Positions 1 to 8,230 of a DNA stretch of 64,000 nucleotides are shown piece by piece. Source of the DNA: Clostridium tunisiense TJ. GTDB taxonomy: Bacteria > Bacillota > Clostridia > Clostridiales > Clostridiaceae. Each line of letters opens with the position of its first letter. The first letter of the stretch is position 1. The stretch lies in NCBI RefSeq assembly GCF_000300195.1, contig NZ_AMQH01000014.1, positions 1-64,000 of the forward strand. The letters run 5' to 3'. The notes under the pieces were generated by a model that did no database searches, had not been told where the DNA came from, and saw only the letters and a program-made list of their open reading frames with translations. The translations under genes and the position numbers were made by a program.

Positions 1-722
1 CCTCTTGGTCCGGTTGGTCCTGTTGGTCCAGTGCAGCATGGTCCTGTAGGTCCGGTTGCTCCGGTCTGTCCTGCTATTCCTCTTTCACCTCTTGGTCCAG
101 TTGGCCCTGTTGGTCCGGTACAGCATGGTCCTGTAGGTCCAGTTGCTCCGGTCTGTCCTGCTATTCCTCTTTCACCTCTTGGTCCAGTTGGCCCTGTTGG
201 TCCGGTACAGCATGGTCCTGTAGGTCCAGTTGCTCCGGTCTGTCCTGCTATTCCTCTTTCACCTCTTGGTCCGGTTGGCCCCGTTGGTCCGGTACAGCAT
301 GGTCCTGTTGGTCCGGTTGCTCCGGTCTGTCCTGCTATTCCTCTTTCACCTCTTGGTCCGGTTGGCCCCGTTGGTCCGGTACAGCATGGTCCTGTTGGTC
401 CGGTTGCTCCGGTCTGTCCTGCTATTCCTCTTTCACCTCTTGGTCCGGTTGGCCCCGTTGGTCCGGTACAGCATGGTCCTGTAGGTCCAGTTGCTCCGGT
501 CTGCCCTGCTATTCCTCTTTCACCTCTTGGTCCAGTTGGCCCTGTTGGTCCGGTACAACATGGTCCGGTAGGTCCAGTTGCTCCGGTCTGCCCTGCTATT
601 CCTCTTTCACCTCTTGGTCCAGTTGGCCCTGTTGGTCCGGTACAACATGGTCCGGTAGGTCCAGTTGCTCCGGTCTGCCCTGCTATTCCTCTTTCACCTC
701 TTGGTCCGGTTGGCCCTGTTGG
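1..722. repeat. Tandem array of 87-bp collagen-coding units
   Basis: The segment CCTCTTGGTCC recurs every 87 bp (positions 1, 88 and so on to about 700), giving about 8.3 copies that differ by only a few third-position changes. The length is an exact multiple of three, so gain or loss of copies keeps the collagen frame. Such near-identical arrays commonly change copy number by slippage or recombination. Confidence 0.95.
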
Positions 723-845
723 GCAAGGTCTTGGGCATGGACATGGACATGGGTTGGGACATGGATGTTTTTCTAATTCACATAATATTAGTAATATAAT
801 TAACAGCTTGAGCTTTGTTAATAAGCTACAGTTGTAATAATACAT
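1..845 (-). CDS. Collagen-like repeat surface protein, C-terminus outside window
   Basis: The minus strand is open from an ATG at 845 to the window edge (281 codons) and reads as collagen. After a Cys-Pro-rich N-terminal stretch (about residues 27-42) come Gly-X-Y triplets such as [15 protein letters not shown] and GAT. The unit is 29 residues (87 bp): nine Gly-X-Y triplets followed by Cys-Thr. A little over eight near-identical copies are visible. A ribosome site AAGGTGG lies at 854-860, eight bases before the ATG, which fixes the start. Residues 9-22 are hydrophobic (a short LLIILLIL run), perhaps a membrane or export segment. The long plus-strand reading frame (Gly-Pro-Val rich, 31-837) is only the complement of this repeat and has no convincing ribosome site. 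Collagen-like proteins in spore formers are usually spore-coat, exosporium or cell-surface filaments; that role is inferred here. The paired Cys in every unit could crosslink trimers. Confidence 0.88.
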   Translation of the reverse strand, partial: MYYYNCSLLTKLKLLIILLILCELEKHPCPNPCPCPCPRPCPTGPTGPRGERGIAGQTGATGPTGPCCTGPTGPTGPRGERGIAGQTGATGPTGPCCTGPTGPTGPRGERGIAGQTGATGPTGPCCTGPTGPTGPRGERGIAGQTGATGPTGPCCTGPTGPTGPRGERGIAGQTGATGPTGPCCTGPTGPTGPRGERGIAGQTGATGPTGPCCTGPTGPTGPRGERGIAGQTGATGPTGPCCTGPTGPTGPRGERGIAGQTGATGPTGPCCTGPTGPTGPR

Positions 846-1138
846 GTCTTATGCCACCTTTATAAAAATATAGTAGAGTATTTAATACTCTACTATATTT
901 TATGAATATATTATATTAATGTTACAAAATATGAGCTTTGCTAATACACTTGGTGAAATTTGAAAATACAACTACATACTTTAAGGTTTTTATTTATAAA
1001 TAAATTAAAGTGCTATTTAGGATTACGGCACACTCAGCTTAAATTTATTACAGCTCTATAATAAATATTTTTATTAAAATTTTATATTTTTCATTTTACT
1101 ATGTAAAACTTTTATAGATTCATTTTAACTTAAAATAA
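846..1138. other. Intergenic region upstream of the collagen-like gene
   Basis: No coding frame with a ribosome site is visible. It holds the ribosome site of the collagen-like gene (854-860) and a long perfect palindrome (865-901). The rest is AT-rich and no clear consensus promoter was identified. Confidence 0.6.
865..901 (-). promoter_or_regulatory. Perfect 18-bp inverted repeat just before the ribosome site
   Basis: Arms 865-882 and 884-901 are fully complementary around one central T at 883. The element ends only four bases from the AAGGTGG ribosome site of the collagen-like gene. It could be an operator, a stabilising 5' hairpin in that mRNA, or a weak terminator. The stem core is TAGTAGAGTATT and is AT-rich. 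Confidence 0.7.
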
Positions 1139-1405
1139 TCATTTGTTAATTAATTTCTCTAATAAAGTTGAAATTTCATCTAACTTATTATCTAAATCTC
1201 CTTCACAACATGCATCTTTAATACAATGCTGAAGATGTTGCTTAATAATTACACCATTAGCTTTCTTCAGAAGAGAAACTGAAGATATAATTTGATTAGA
1301 TATATCTATACAATATCTTTCTTCTTCAATCATTCTAACTATCCCCTCAATTTGACCTCTAGCTATATTTAAATATTTAATTGCATCCTTTTTTTCTTTA
1401 TTCAT
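1139..1405 (-). CDS. csoR: CsoR/FrmR-family metal-sensing transcriptional repressor
   Basis: An 88-residue all-helical repressor of the CsoR/RcnR/FrmR family. The start at 1405 (MNKEKKDAI) is chosen because a perfect ATTCCTCCTT complement of a ribosome site precedes it; the frame is open further upstream but would run through the promoter and operator. The Cu(I)-sensor fingerprint is visible as Cys32, His57 and Cys61 (His-X3-Cys). An extra Cys66-Cys67 pair follows. Family members form tetramers that leave DNA when metal (or aldehyde or persulfide, in relatives) binds. No copper pump or chaperone is adjacent, so the target may be itself plus distant genes. A G-tract operator in its own promoter supports autoregulation. 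The exact inducer is an inference. Confidence 0.85.
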   Translation of the reverse strand: MNKEKKDAIKYLNIARGQIEGIVRMIEEERYCIDISNQIISSVSLLKKANGVIIKQHLQHCIKDACCEGDLDNKLDEISTLLEKLINK

Positions 1406-1430
1406 AATATATTCCTCCTTAAAAAGAGTC

Positions 1431-1478
1431 CCCCCTGGGGTGCACATCTATAGTATAACATTACTCTTTAAAAATCAA
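1431..1478 (-). promoter_or_regulatory. csoR promoter with G-tract operator
   Basis: On the minus strand TTGATT (1473-1478) and TACTAT (1450-1455) are separated by 17 bp. A CCCC-A-GGGGGG pseudo-palindrome (about 1431-1440) lies over the expected first transcribed bases. CsoR-type repressors are known to bind such C/G-tract palindromes, so this is a probable autoregulatory operator. Confidence 0.7.
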
Positions 1479-1490
1479 CAGAGCAATTTA

Positions 1491-1513
1491 TTCCACTAGT
1501 GATTCTAGTGGAA
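1491..1513 (-). terminator. Hairpin overlapping the msrB stop codon
   Basis: Perfect 9-bp arms TTCCACTAG (1491-1499) and CTAGTGGAA (1505-1513) with a 5-base loop. The msrB stop codon lies in the stem. No strong T-tract follows, so this may protect the 3' end or terminate weakly. Confidence 0.5.
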
Positions 1514-1957
1514 TAAGTTACTAAACTGTCCATAACCTTGTTCTTCTAGGTCATTTGCATTAACAAATTTCAACGACGCACTATTAATACAGTACCTTAA
1601 GCCACCTTTATCTAAAGGTCCATCTGAAAAAACATGCCCTAAATGAGAATCACCTAATGTACTTCTTACTTCTATCCTGTGCATTCCATAACTAAAATCT
1701 GCCTTTTCATATATATTACTTTTTACTAATGGTTTTGTAAAAGATGGCCAGCCACATTCTGAATCAAATTTATCAATAGAACTAAAAAGTGGTTCGCCAG
1801 ATACTATATCTACATAAATACCTGGTTCTTTATTTTTATAGTACTCATTGTTAAAAGGCTTTTCTGTTCCATTTTCCTGGGTCACAGAAAATTGTATTAA
1901 TGTAAGACTCTTCTTTAATTCTTCTTTTGTTGGCTTATTAAAATCTCTATTTTTCAT
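1505..1957 (-). CDS. msrB: Peptide-methionine (R)-S-oxide reductase MsrB
   Basis: A 150-residue single-domain MsrB that reduces the R-epimer of methionine sulfoxide in proteins, using thioredoxin as donor. Visible family blocks are CGWPSF (68-73), GDSHLGHVF (102-110) and RYCINSASL (121-129). Cys123 is the expected catalytic (sulfenic acid) residue and Cys68 a plausible resolving Cys. The two CxxC zinc pairs found in many MsrB proteins are absent. It is a stand-alone gene, not fused to MsrA. The ribosome site is AAAGGAAC. It acts in cytosolic oxidative-damage repair. Confidence 0.95.
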   Translation of the reverse strand: MKNRDFNKPTKEELKKSLTLIQFSVTQENGTEKPFNNEYYKNKEPGIYVDIVSGEPLFSSIDKFDSECGWPSFTKPLVKSNIYEKADFSYGMHRIEVRSTLGDSHLGHVFSDGPLDKGGLRYCINSASLKFVNANDLEEQGYGQFSNLFH

Positions 1958-2029
1958 AACTTTTATGTTCCTTTCTTTATACCTATTAATAATCCTATTT
2001 ATTTGGTTTAAATTACATATATAGTAAAA

Positions 2030-2056
2030 GGGAATAACATCTTAAATATTATTCCC
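2030..2056 (-). terminator. Terminator after the kinase-like gene
   Basis: GGGAATAA (2030-2037) pairs with TTATTCCC (2049-2056). On the minus strand the hairpin is followed by TTTTA. Confidence 0.65.
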
Positions 2057-2065
2057 CTGAAAGTT

Positions 2066-2659
2066 TTATTTATCATTTTGATTTTTTTTCAAATACAAAT
2101 AAACATTTTCACTCCAATACTTATAAAGTTTAGGGTCAATAAACTTTACATAATCTAAAAATTCCTCTAGTCTCTTTCGCTTATGCATCCCCTTCATTAA
2201 GTGCCTTGGATAAGGCATTTCTCTTTGAAAATTATTTTTAGGATCAATAACTTTAAGAGAAAAATCAGGTTGTACATATAAATCCTTGCATCTTATATCT
2301 AGCTTTTTATACTGCATTTTCTTAAAATCCCTTATTAGTTCCACTACACTTTTAGCTAGTTTTAAATTAAAGTTGTTTTTATTTAAGTATTTATCCAATC
2401 GTATTCCTTCAACATAGTCTCTAATAATATAATATCTTCCATGCCCATAGACTTTAGGAAATGAGGAGGATTTTCTTGACCGTCTTAAAACTTCATATTC
2501 TTTTTTACATACTTCTTCTTCGTTAAAAATCTTAATTATAGTATGTTCGTCAATTCTATATACAACTCCATTATTTCCTTTACCTAAAAACTCAGAATTT
2601 TTGATTATGTTCTCTATTCTTTCACTTAGATAAATTGGATTAGTAAAATGCCTTGACAC
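2066..2659 (-). CDS. Small protein kinase-like fold protein, degenerate catalytic loop
   Basis: About 197 residues with the outline of a eukaryotic-type/RIO-like kinase. There is a Gly-rich loop (LGKGNNGVVY), an ATP-site lysine in TIIKIF, a hinge IRDYVEG, and a metal-binding Asp in VIDPKN in place of DFG. The usual catalytic HxD-x4-N loop is replaced by DIRCKDLYV, so catalysis is doubtful. The start is set at a GTG (2659) preceded by GGAGG; the ATG 18 bases upstream has no ribosome site. It sits alone between msrB and tRNA genes. It could be an atypical kinase, a pseudokinase or a small-molecule phosphotransferase; the substrate is unknown. Confidence 0.65.
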   Translation of the reverse strand: MSRHFTNPIYLSERIENIIKNSEFLGKGNNGVVYRIDEHTIIKIFNEEEVCKKEYEVLRRSRKSSSFPKVYGHGRYYIIRDYVEGIRLDKYLNKNNFNLKLAKSVVELIRDFKKMQYKKLDIRCKDLYVQPDFSLKVIDPKNNFQREMPYPRHLMKGMHKRKRLEEFLDYVKFIDPKLYKYWSENVYLYLKKNQNDK

Positions 2660-2734
2660 ATAATTCCTCCAAAACATTATTATCTAATACATTATATGCT
2701 TTATGTTGAGTTAATAATATAGTTTATTTAAATA

Positions 2735-2765
2735 AAAAAACACCTACATTATTGTAGGTGTTTTT
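2735..2765 (-). terminator. Terminator of the tRNA-Leu pair
   Basis: CACCTACA (2741-2748) pairs with TGTAGGTG (2753-2760), and flanking A and T runs extend the stem. It directly follows the CCA end of the tRNA in the minus direction. Confidence 0.85.
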
Positions 2766-2849
2766 TGGTGCAGATGAAGGGAGTCGAACCCCCACGCCGA
2801 AGGCGCTAGATCCTAAGTCTAGTGCGTCTGCCAATTCCGCCACATCTGC
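2766..2849 (-). tRNA. tRNA-Leu (anticodon UAG)
   Basis: A class II tRNA with acceptor GCAGATG pairing with CATCTGC, a discriminator A and an encoded CCA (2766-2768). The anticodon stem CTAGA/TCTAG encloses loop CTTAGGA, giving anticodon UAG. It has a long variable arm and the GGTTCGACTCC T-arm. Confidence 0.95.
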
Positions 2850-2865
2850 ATGACAGTATGAAAAT

Positions 2866-2951
2866 TGGTGCAGGTAATGGGACTTGAACCCATACGTACG
2901 ATGTACACACGCCCCTCAAACGTGCCTGTCTGCCGATTCCAGCACACCTGC
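2866..2951 (-). tRNA. tRNA-Leu (anticodon GAG)
   Basis: A class II tRNA with acceptor GCAGGTG pairing with TACCTGC and an encoded CCA (2866-2868). The anticodon loop TTGAGGG gives GAG, and a long variable arm and GGTTCAAGTCC T-arm follow. It lies 16 bp upstream of tRNA-Leu(UAG) and is probably cotranscribed with it. Confidence 0.94.
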
Positions 2952-3050
2952 TTAAACTTTAACTTTCTTAAACATTATAACACTAAAAAAGAATAAATTC
3001 AATATTAAATAACAATTTTTGCTTAGTATTTAAATGAGAATCCAATGAAA

Positions 3051-3617
3051 CTATGGATTCTCATTTAAATTATATAACAACTTATAAATCTTATAACTAA
3101 AGTTAACTTTTCTTACATATTCTTCAGTCTCTTTAAATGGAATATTATGCAAGGTTTTTCCATCCTTTGAATATTCCTCATTAGAAAGCCACTTGTTTAC
3201 ATTTCCTCTTCCGCCATTGTACGCTGCTAAAATAAGTTCAGTATTTCCATTAAATTCTTTACTTAAATTATTTAAATACCAACACCCCATTTTGATACTA
3301 ATTTCTGGGTCATACATCATATCAACATTGAATGGACTAATTCCCACATACTGTGAAATCCATTGACCCGTTTCAGGCATTATTTGCATTAGCCCATAAG
3401 CACCTTTCGAAGAAATAGCTCTTTCATTAAATTTACTTTCAGTATTTATCACAGATATTACTAAATAAGGATCAACATTATATTTACTACTGTATCTAAT
3501 CACATACTCCTCATATTTTAGTGGATATGCAAATTTTACGATTGTTTTAAAGTTAATCCCCATTAGCAATAATATGATTAGTATGATTAACATTACACTC
3601 TTCTTTCTTTTTGCCAT
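3051..3617 (-). CDS. Membrane-anchored lytic murein transglycosylase (SLT domain)
   Basis: 188 residues. One N-terminal membrane segment (about 8-30) follows a Lys/Arg-rich start, and the soluble lytic transglycosylase domain fills the rest. The catalytic Glu is Glu60 in NTESKFN. The SSKGAYGLMQIMPETG and LAAYNGG blocks are typical of the Slt/MltE fold. It should cleave the MurNAc-GlcNAc bond of peptidoglycan outside the membrane. The ribosome site AGGGGG lies just upstream of the ATG, and the first 65 bp overlap the 3' end of coaE, implying coupled translation in a polA-coaE-slt unit. Confidence 0.93.
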   Translation of the reverse strand: MAKRKKSVMLIILIILLLMGINFKTIVKFAYPLKYEEYVIRYSSKYNVDPYLVISVINTESKFNERAISSKGAYGLMQIMPETGQWISQYVGISPFNVDMMYDPEISIKMGCWYLNNLSKEFNGNTELILAAYNGGRGNVNKWLSNEEYSKDGKTLHNIPFKETEEYVRKVNFSYKIYKLLYNLNENP

Positions 3618-4242
3618 CTTTCCCCCTAAAATTATTTAATAATATTAATATTTCATCAAGTTGCTTCTTAGCGTTATCTTTAGAATCATTATTGCTTATT
3701 ACAAAGTCTGCATATTTTAATTTTTCTTCTTGTGGCATTTGGTTATCTATTCTACTTATTGCTTCTTGTAAATTTAGTGAATCTCTTTCCATTACTCTTT
3801 TAAGTTGAAGATTCTTATCTACCATAACAAGTATAATGGCATTCATATAAAAATGCAAATTGTTTTCTATAAGAGTTGGGGCATCTACAACACAAATTTT
3901 ATCCCCATTATCATCATACTCCTTAACCTTTTGAAATATGTCTTTAATAATATAAGGGATAATGATCTCCTCAAGTTTAATTTTCTTTGTGATATCTAAA
4001 AATATGGCATTCCCTAACTTTTTTCTTATTAAGTTACCATTTTCATCGAAGAAATCATTCCCAAAATTATCTTCTATTTCCTTTAGTATACTTGGATGCT
4101 TTATCATTACTTCCCTAGATATAATATCAGCATCTATTAAAGGAATTTGCTTTTCTTTTAAGAAATTAGATATGGTACTTTTCCCGCTTCCTATGTTGCC
4201 TGTTAATCCTACAACAAAAATCCTACCATCACTTTGCTTCAT
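3553..4242 (-). CDS. coaE: Dephospho-CoA kinase
   Basis: This enzyme phosphorylates the ribose 3'-OH of dephospho-CoA, the last step of CoA synthesis. The P-loop GNIGSGKST lies in the N-terminal GLTG block, followed by DADIISREV and the CoA-binding LID region. The start is taken as the ATG at 4242, preceded by GGAG; a GTG 18 bases upstream is also in frame. Either way it overlaps the end of polA. At 229 residues it is slightly longer than usual: the Lys/Asn-rich C-terminal tail (about 25 residues) is what overlaps the transglycosylase start. A polA-coaE order is common in clostridia. Confidence 0.94.
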   Translation of the reverse strand: MKQSDGRIFVVGLTGNIGSGKSTISNFLKEKQIPLIDADIISREVMIKHPSILKEIEDNFGNDFFDENGNLIRKKLGNAIFLDITKKIKLEEIIIPYIIKDIFQKVKEYDDNGDKICVVDAPTLIENNLHFYMNAIILVMVDKNLQLKRVMERDSLNLQEAISRIDNQMPQEEKLKYADFVISNNDSKDNAKKQLDEILILLNNFRGKDGKKKEECNVNHTNHIIANGD

Positions 4243-6862
4243 ACCAATTTTCTCCAACACTCACATCTGCAACTAAAGGAACAGATAAGGACAATACATT
4301 TTCCATTTCTTCTTTTACAAGAGCACTAACTTGTTCTAATTCATCCTTATATACATTTAAAATTAATTCATCGTGAACCTGTAAAATCAATTTACTTTTT
4401 AGCTGTTTTTCTAAAAGCTTTTTGTGAACATTAACCATTGCAATTTTTATAATATCTGCTGCACTTCCCTGAATTGGTGCATTCATTGCCAATCTTTTCC
4501 CTAGAGCCTTAACTACTTTATTAGATGAATTAACTTCAGGTATAAACCTTCTACGATTTAAAATAGTTGTTACATAAGAACTACCTTCTGCTTCTTCTAC
4601 TACTTTATCCATGTATTCTTTTACTTTTGGATATCTTTCTAAGTAGGTATCAATGTATTCCTTAGCTTGTGCCTTAGAAATCCCTAAATCCTGGGCTAAG
4701 CTAAAATCTCCTATTCCGTAAACTATTCCGAAGTTAACTGCTTTTGCATTACTTCTCATAGTTTTTGTAACTTCTTCTACTGGTACTCCAAAAACCTCCG
4801 AAGCAGTTTTAGTATGGATATCACTACTATGTGTAAAAGCACTTATTAAGTTATCATCACCAGATATATGAGCCAATACTCTCAGTTCAATTTGAGAATA
4901 GTCAGCTGATAAAATCACAGAGTCCTCATTAAAAGGAATAAAAACCTTCCTAATTGCTCTTCCATTTTCATATTTAATAGGTATATTTTGCAAATTAGGT
5001 TCTGTACTTGATAACCTTCCTGTAGTAGTTACTGTTTGTGTGAAATTGGAGTGTATTCTTCCATCCACATCTATTACAGCTTTTAACCCTTCAATATATG
5101 TGGAATAAAGTTTTGTTATTTGTCTATAATAAAGAATCTTTTCTAAAATAGGATGCTTTCCCTTAAGTGCTTCTAGCACTTCTGCATTAGTTGAATATCC
5201 CGTCTTTGTTTTCTTTATAACAGGAAGATCTAATTTTTCAAACAATATTTTTCCTAATTGCTTTGGAGAATTAATGTTAAAACTTTCATCCGCTAATTCA
5301 TATATTTCTTTTGTAAGGCTATCTATTTCTTCTTTGAATTTTTTTCCTAAAGTATCTAAAGTAATATTATCAATATTGAAGCCTTCACATTCCATAAGTG
5401 CTATTGCCTTAGTTAATGGCTGCTCTATATTATATAGTAAATTTTCCATATTTAATCCTTCAATACGTGTTTTCTGAACTTCATATAACTTTGGAAGGAA
5501 GGATAGTCCATTGACGAACAAGTTTTCCTCTTCACCTTGAAAACTTTCTCTTAAATATTCCTCTACTAAAGTCTTTAAACTATATTCAGATTTGGATGAC
5601 TCAATTAAATAGGCTGCGATTTCAGTATCAAATTTTATAAGTGATAGGTCTACTCCTAACTTTAACATAGCACTATAAGCATTTTTAACACTATGACTTA
5701 TAATCTTTCCTTGAGATACTTGAAATATTTTTTTTAACCATTGAATAGTCTCTTCCATATTTTCATTTATGAGCTTTTGTATATGGATAGAATAATTATT
5801 ACCTTCATAATGTAAATAGAGTTTGTTAAGATATAATTTTGAAAATACATTGGTATCTTTCACATCAAAAAGCGCATAAACAGGACTCTTTTCTAAATCT
5901 ATAATTAACTCATTTAAATCTGAAACTTTATGTATATCTGTGTACTCTGCATTAACTATAGGTTCATCTTTGGCTTCATTAGCATTTCCATTAATTTTTT
6001 CTACTTTTTCTAAAAGAGATTTAAACTGAAGTTTATAGAAGAGCTCCCTTATACCTTTTATGTCAAACTCTTCTTTAGATTTAATGGATTCTAAATTAAT
6101 ATCTACTGGTACATCTGTTATTATAGTTGCTAGTTTCTTACTGAAAATTGCTTGTTCACTGTACTCAATAAGAGACTCCTTAAGCTTTTTCCCACTTACT
6201 TTATCTAAATTGTTAAGTAAATTTTCTATATTTCCATATTCCTTAACTAACTTATATGCAGTTTTTTCTCCTATACCCGGAACCCCTGGTATATTGTCTG
6301 ATTTATCACCCATTAACCCTTTTACATCAATAAATTGCTTTGGTGTTACTCCAAGTTCTGTAATCATTCTTTCCTTATCATATATTTCTTTTTCTGTCAT
6401 CCCTTTTTTATTTATTACTACTTTTACATTATCTGTAGCTAATTGAAGTGCATCTTTATCTCCAGTTACTATATAGGATTCTATACCATTATTTTCAGCA
6501 AATACAGATAAGGTACCAATTAAATCATCTGCTTCATAGCCATCAAGTTCAAAAATGTTGATAGCTAGTTTAGATAGTAAATCCCTAACTATTGGAAACT
6601 GCATAGACAGTTCATCAGGTGTTTTTTTTCTTCCTAATTTATAATCTCCATACTCTACATGTCGAAATGTTGGTGCTGCTCTATCAAAAGCTGTAACAAT
6701 ATAATCTGGTGTTAATTCATCAATCATTCTTAAGAGCATACTTGTAAATCCATAAACTGCATTAGTATGTATTCCATCTGAAGTTGTTAGCTCAGGTATA
6801 GCATAAAAAGCTCTATATAGTAAACTGTTACCATCTAAAATGAGTAATCTCTTTTTCTCCAT
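4229..6862 (-). CDS. polA: DNA polymerase I
   Basis: 877 residues with the full A-family layout: a 5' nuclease domain (about 1-290), a 3'-5' exonuclease-like domain (about 310-480) and a polymerase domain (about 500-877). Polymerase motifs A (SADYSQIELR), B (RSNAKAVNFGIVYG) and C (QVHDEL) are intact. The exonuclease-like domain appears inactive: the first DxE motif reads DVK, as in Bacillus-type Pol I. It fills gaps and removes RNA primers in replication and repair. It overlaps coaE and is separated from aroC by only four bases. Confidence 0.97.
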   Translation of the reverse strand: MEKKRLLILDGNSLLYRAFYAIPELTTSDGIHTNAVYGFTSMLLRMIDELTPDYIVTAFDRAAPTFRHVEYGDYKLGRKKTPDELSMQFPIVRDLLSKLAINIFELDGYEADDLIGTLSVFAENNGIESYIVTGDKDALQLATDNVKVVINKKGMTEKEIYDKERMITELGVTPKQFIDVKGLMGDKSDNIPGVPGIGEKTAYKLVKEYGNIENLLNNLDKVSGKKLKESLIEYSEQAIFSKKLATIITDVPVDINLESIKSKEEFDIKGIRELFYKLQFKSLLEKVEKINGNANEAKDEPIVNAEYTDIHKVSDLNELIIDLEKSPVYALFDVKDTNVFSKLYLNKLYLHYEGNNYSIHIQKLINENMEETIQWLKKIFQVSQGKIISHSVKNAYSAMLKLGVDLSLIKFDTEIAAYLIESSKSEYSLKTLVEEYLRESFQGEEENLFVNGLSFLPKLYEVQKTRIEGLNMENLLYNIEQPLTKAIALMECEGFNIDNITLDTLGKKFKEEIDSLTKEIYELADESFNINSPKQLGKILFEKLDLPVIKKTKTGYSTNAEVLEALKGKHPILEKILYYRQITKLYSTYIEGLKAVIDVDGRIHSNFTQTVTTTGRLSSTEPNLQNIPIKYENGRAIRKVFIPFNEDSVILSADYSQIELRVLAHISGDDNLISAFTHSSDIHTKTASEVFGVPVEEVTKTMRSNAKAVNFGIVYGIGDFSLAQDLGISKAQAKEYIDTYLERYPKVKEYMDKVVEEAEGSSYVTTILNRRRFIPEVNSSNKVVKALGKRLAMNAPIQGSAADIIKIAMVNVHKKLLEKQLKSKLILQVHDELILNVYKDELEQVSALVKEEMENVLSLSVPLVADVSVGENWYEAK

Positions 6863-6866
6863 TAAG

Positions 6867-7997
6867 TCACTTCCTATCTTCTTCTATATATTTTAATAAG
6901 GTGTTAAATTCATCACAAGGATAAACTTTTAATACTTCTTTTAATATTTCAAATGCCACAATATTTTCAATAACAATTGAAACGGGCACCACTGCACAAA
7001 CATCAGATCTTTCATATCTTGTAGTTGTATTTTGCTTTGTGATTAAATTAATAGTTTTAAGGTTCTTCCTTACTGTTGGTATGGGTTTCATATAGGCTGT
7101 AATAGCAATATTATTGCCATTTGAAATACCTGCATCTATTCCCCCACTATTATTAGTATTTCTGTAAACTCTGTCATTATTTAAATACATCTCATCATGA
7201 AAACTACTTCCAATCATAGATGAGTCTATTATATTTCCAAACTCTAAGGCTTTTATACCTTGAATTGACATAATACCCTGGGCTAATATTCCATCTAGCT
7301 TTCTATCGTAATGACTATAACTACCTATTCCAATGGGTAATCCTTTTACTTCAACTTTAACTCTACCACCTATAGTATCTCCCTCAAGAGTTAGTTTATC
7401 AATTTCTTTTTTAGCTTTACTCTCAACTTCTTTGTCAAAAACTCGGAGTTCACTTTCCTCAATAACTCTATATATTGTATCATCAAAAATATCTACTTCT
7501 TTATCAATTATATGTCCTATGCTTTTTACTCTGCTCCTAATATCTATATGTAGAAATTGAAGAACTTCTTTACAAATCGCCCCAACAGCTGTCCTTATTG
7601 CAGTTTCTCTTGCAGAGGTTCTTTCTATAGTATTTCTAATATCCCCCGTTTTATATTTCATAAAACCCACAAAATCTCCGTGGCCAGGTCTTGCAATACC
7701 TATTTTTTCAGTATCTTCAGGTTCATCAAGAATAGTATTCTGCCAATTATCATAATCTTTATTAAAAATCACTAAAGTTATAGGATTTCCAGTAGTAAAT
7801 CCCCCTCTTAATCCAGACCAAATTTCAACTCTATCCTTCTCTATTTTCATTCTATTTCCTCTGCCATACCCCTTTTGTCTTCTGCTGAGTTCATAGTTAA
7901 TATTGTCTACATTTATTTTAATATTTGATGGCACACCCTCAAGAATTGCTACCAAGGCTTTTCCATGAGATTCACCTGCATCTAGAAATCTTAACAT
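6867..7997 (-). CDS. aroC: Chorismate synthase
   Basis: 376 residues. It converts EPSP to chorismate, the last step of the shikimate pathway, using reduced FMN. Signatures are GESHG near the N-terminus, RPGHGDFVG and the RNTIERTSARETA block, and a C-terminal RSDVCAVVP segment. No other shikimate genes are nearby; it is coupled to polA by position only. It is a typical full-length enzyme. Confidence 0.97.
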   Translation of the reverse strand: MLRFLDAGESHGKALVAILEGVPSNIKINVDNINYELSRRQKGYGRGNRMKIEKDRVEIWSGLRGGFTTGNPITLVIFNKDYDNWQNTILDEPEDTEKIGIARPGHGDFVGFMKYKTGDIRNTIERTSARETAIRTAVGAICKEVLQFLHIDIRSRVKSIGHIIDKEVDIFDDTIYRVIEESELRVFDKEVESKAKKEIDKLTLEGDTIGGRVKVEVKGLPIGIGSYSHYDRKLDGILAQGIMSIQGIKALEFGNIIDSSMIGSSFHDEMYLNNDRVYRNTNNSGGIDAGISNGNNIAITAYMKPIPTVRKNLKTINLITKQNTTTRYERSDVCAVVPVSIVIENIVAFEILKEVLKVYPCDEFNTLLKYIEEDRK

Positions 7998-8173
7998 ATA
8001 TTTTTCCTCACTTCTTAGATAAAGTTATTATTTAATTATAGCATTACCAACTATCCATAACAATAATTCCCTTATAGAAACAAATTATCCAGTTCCTACG
8101 CGGTTTTACACTTTAGCTACCTAAGGACATACATCTAATACATTGCATATCAATAAGATTTTATAATTAATGA

Positions 8174-8206
8174 AAACACGCTCTAATTATGAATTAGACC
8201 GTGTTT
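8174..8206 (-). terminator. Terminator after the glutaminase gene
   Basis: AAACACG-CTCTAATT (8174-8189) pairs with AATTAGA-CGTGTTT across a 3-base loop with one mismatch. On the minus strand it is followed by T-rich sequence. Confidence 0.75.
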
Positions 8207-8230
8207 AAAAAGAACAAATTTAAAATTATT

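Noticed and set aside
1..722. CRISPR array, because of regular repetition
   Set aside because: The 87-bp units are directly abutting and near-identical throughout with no variable spacers, and they encode collagen triplets.
31..837. 268-residue plus-strand Gly-Pro-Val repeat protein
   Set aside because: It is the complement of the minus-strand collagen-like gene, which has the ribosome site, a proper N-terminus and true Gly-X-Y triplets; the repeat simply lacks stops in several frames.
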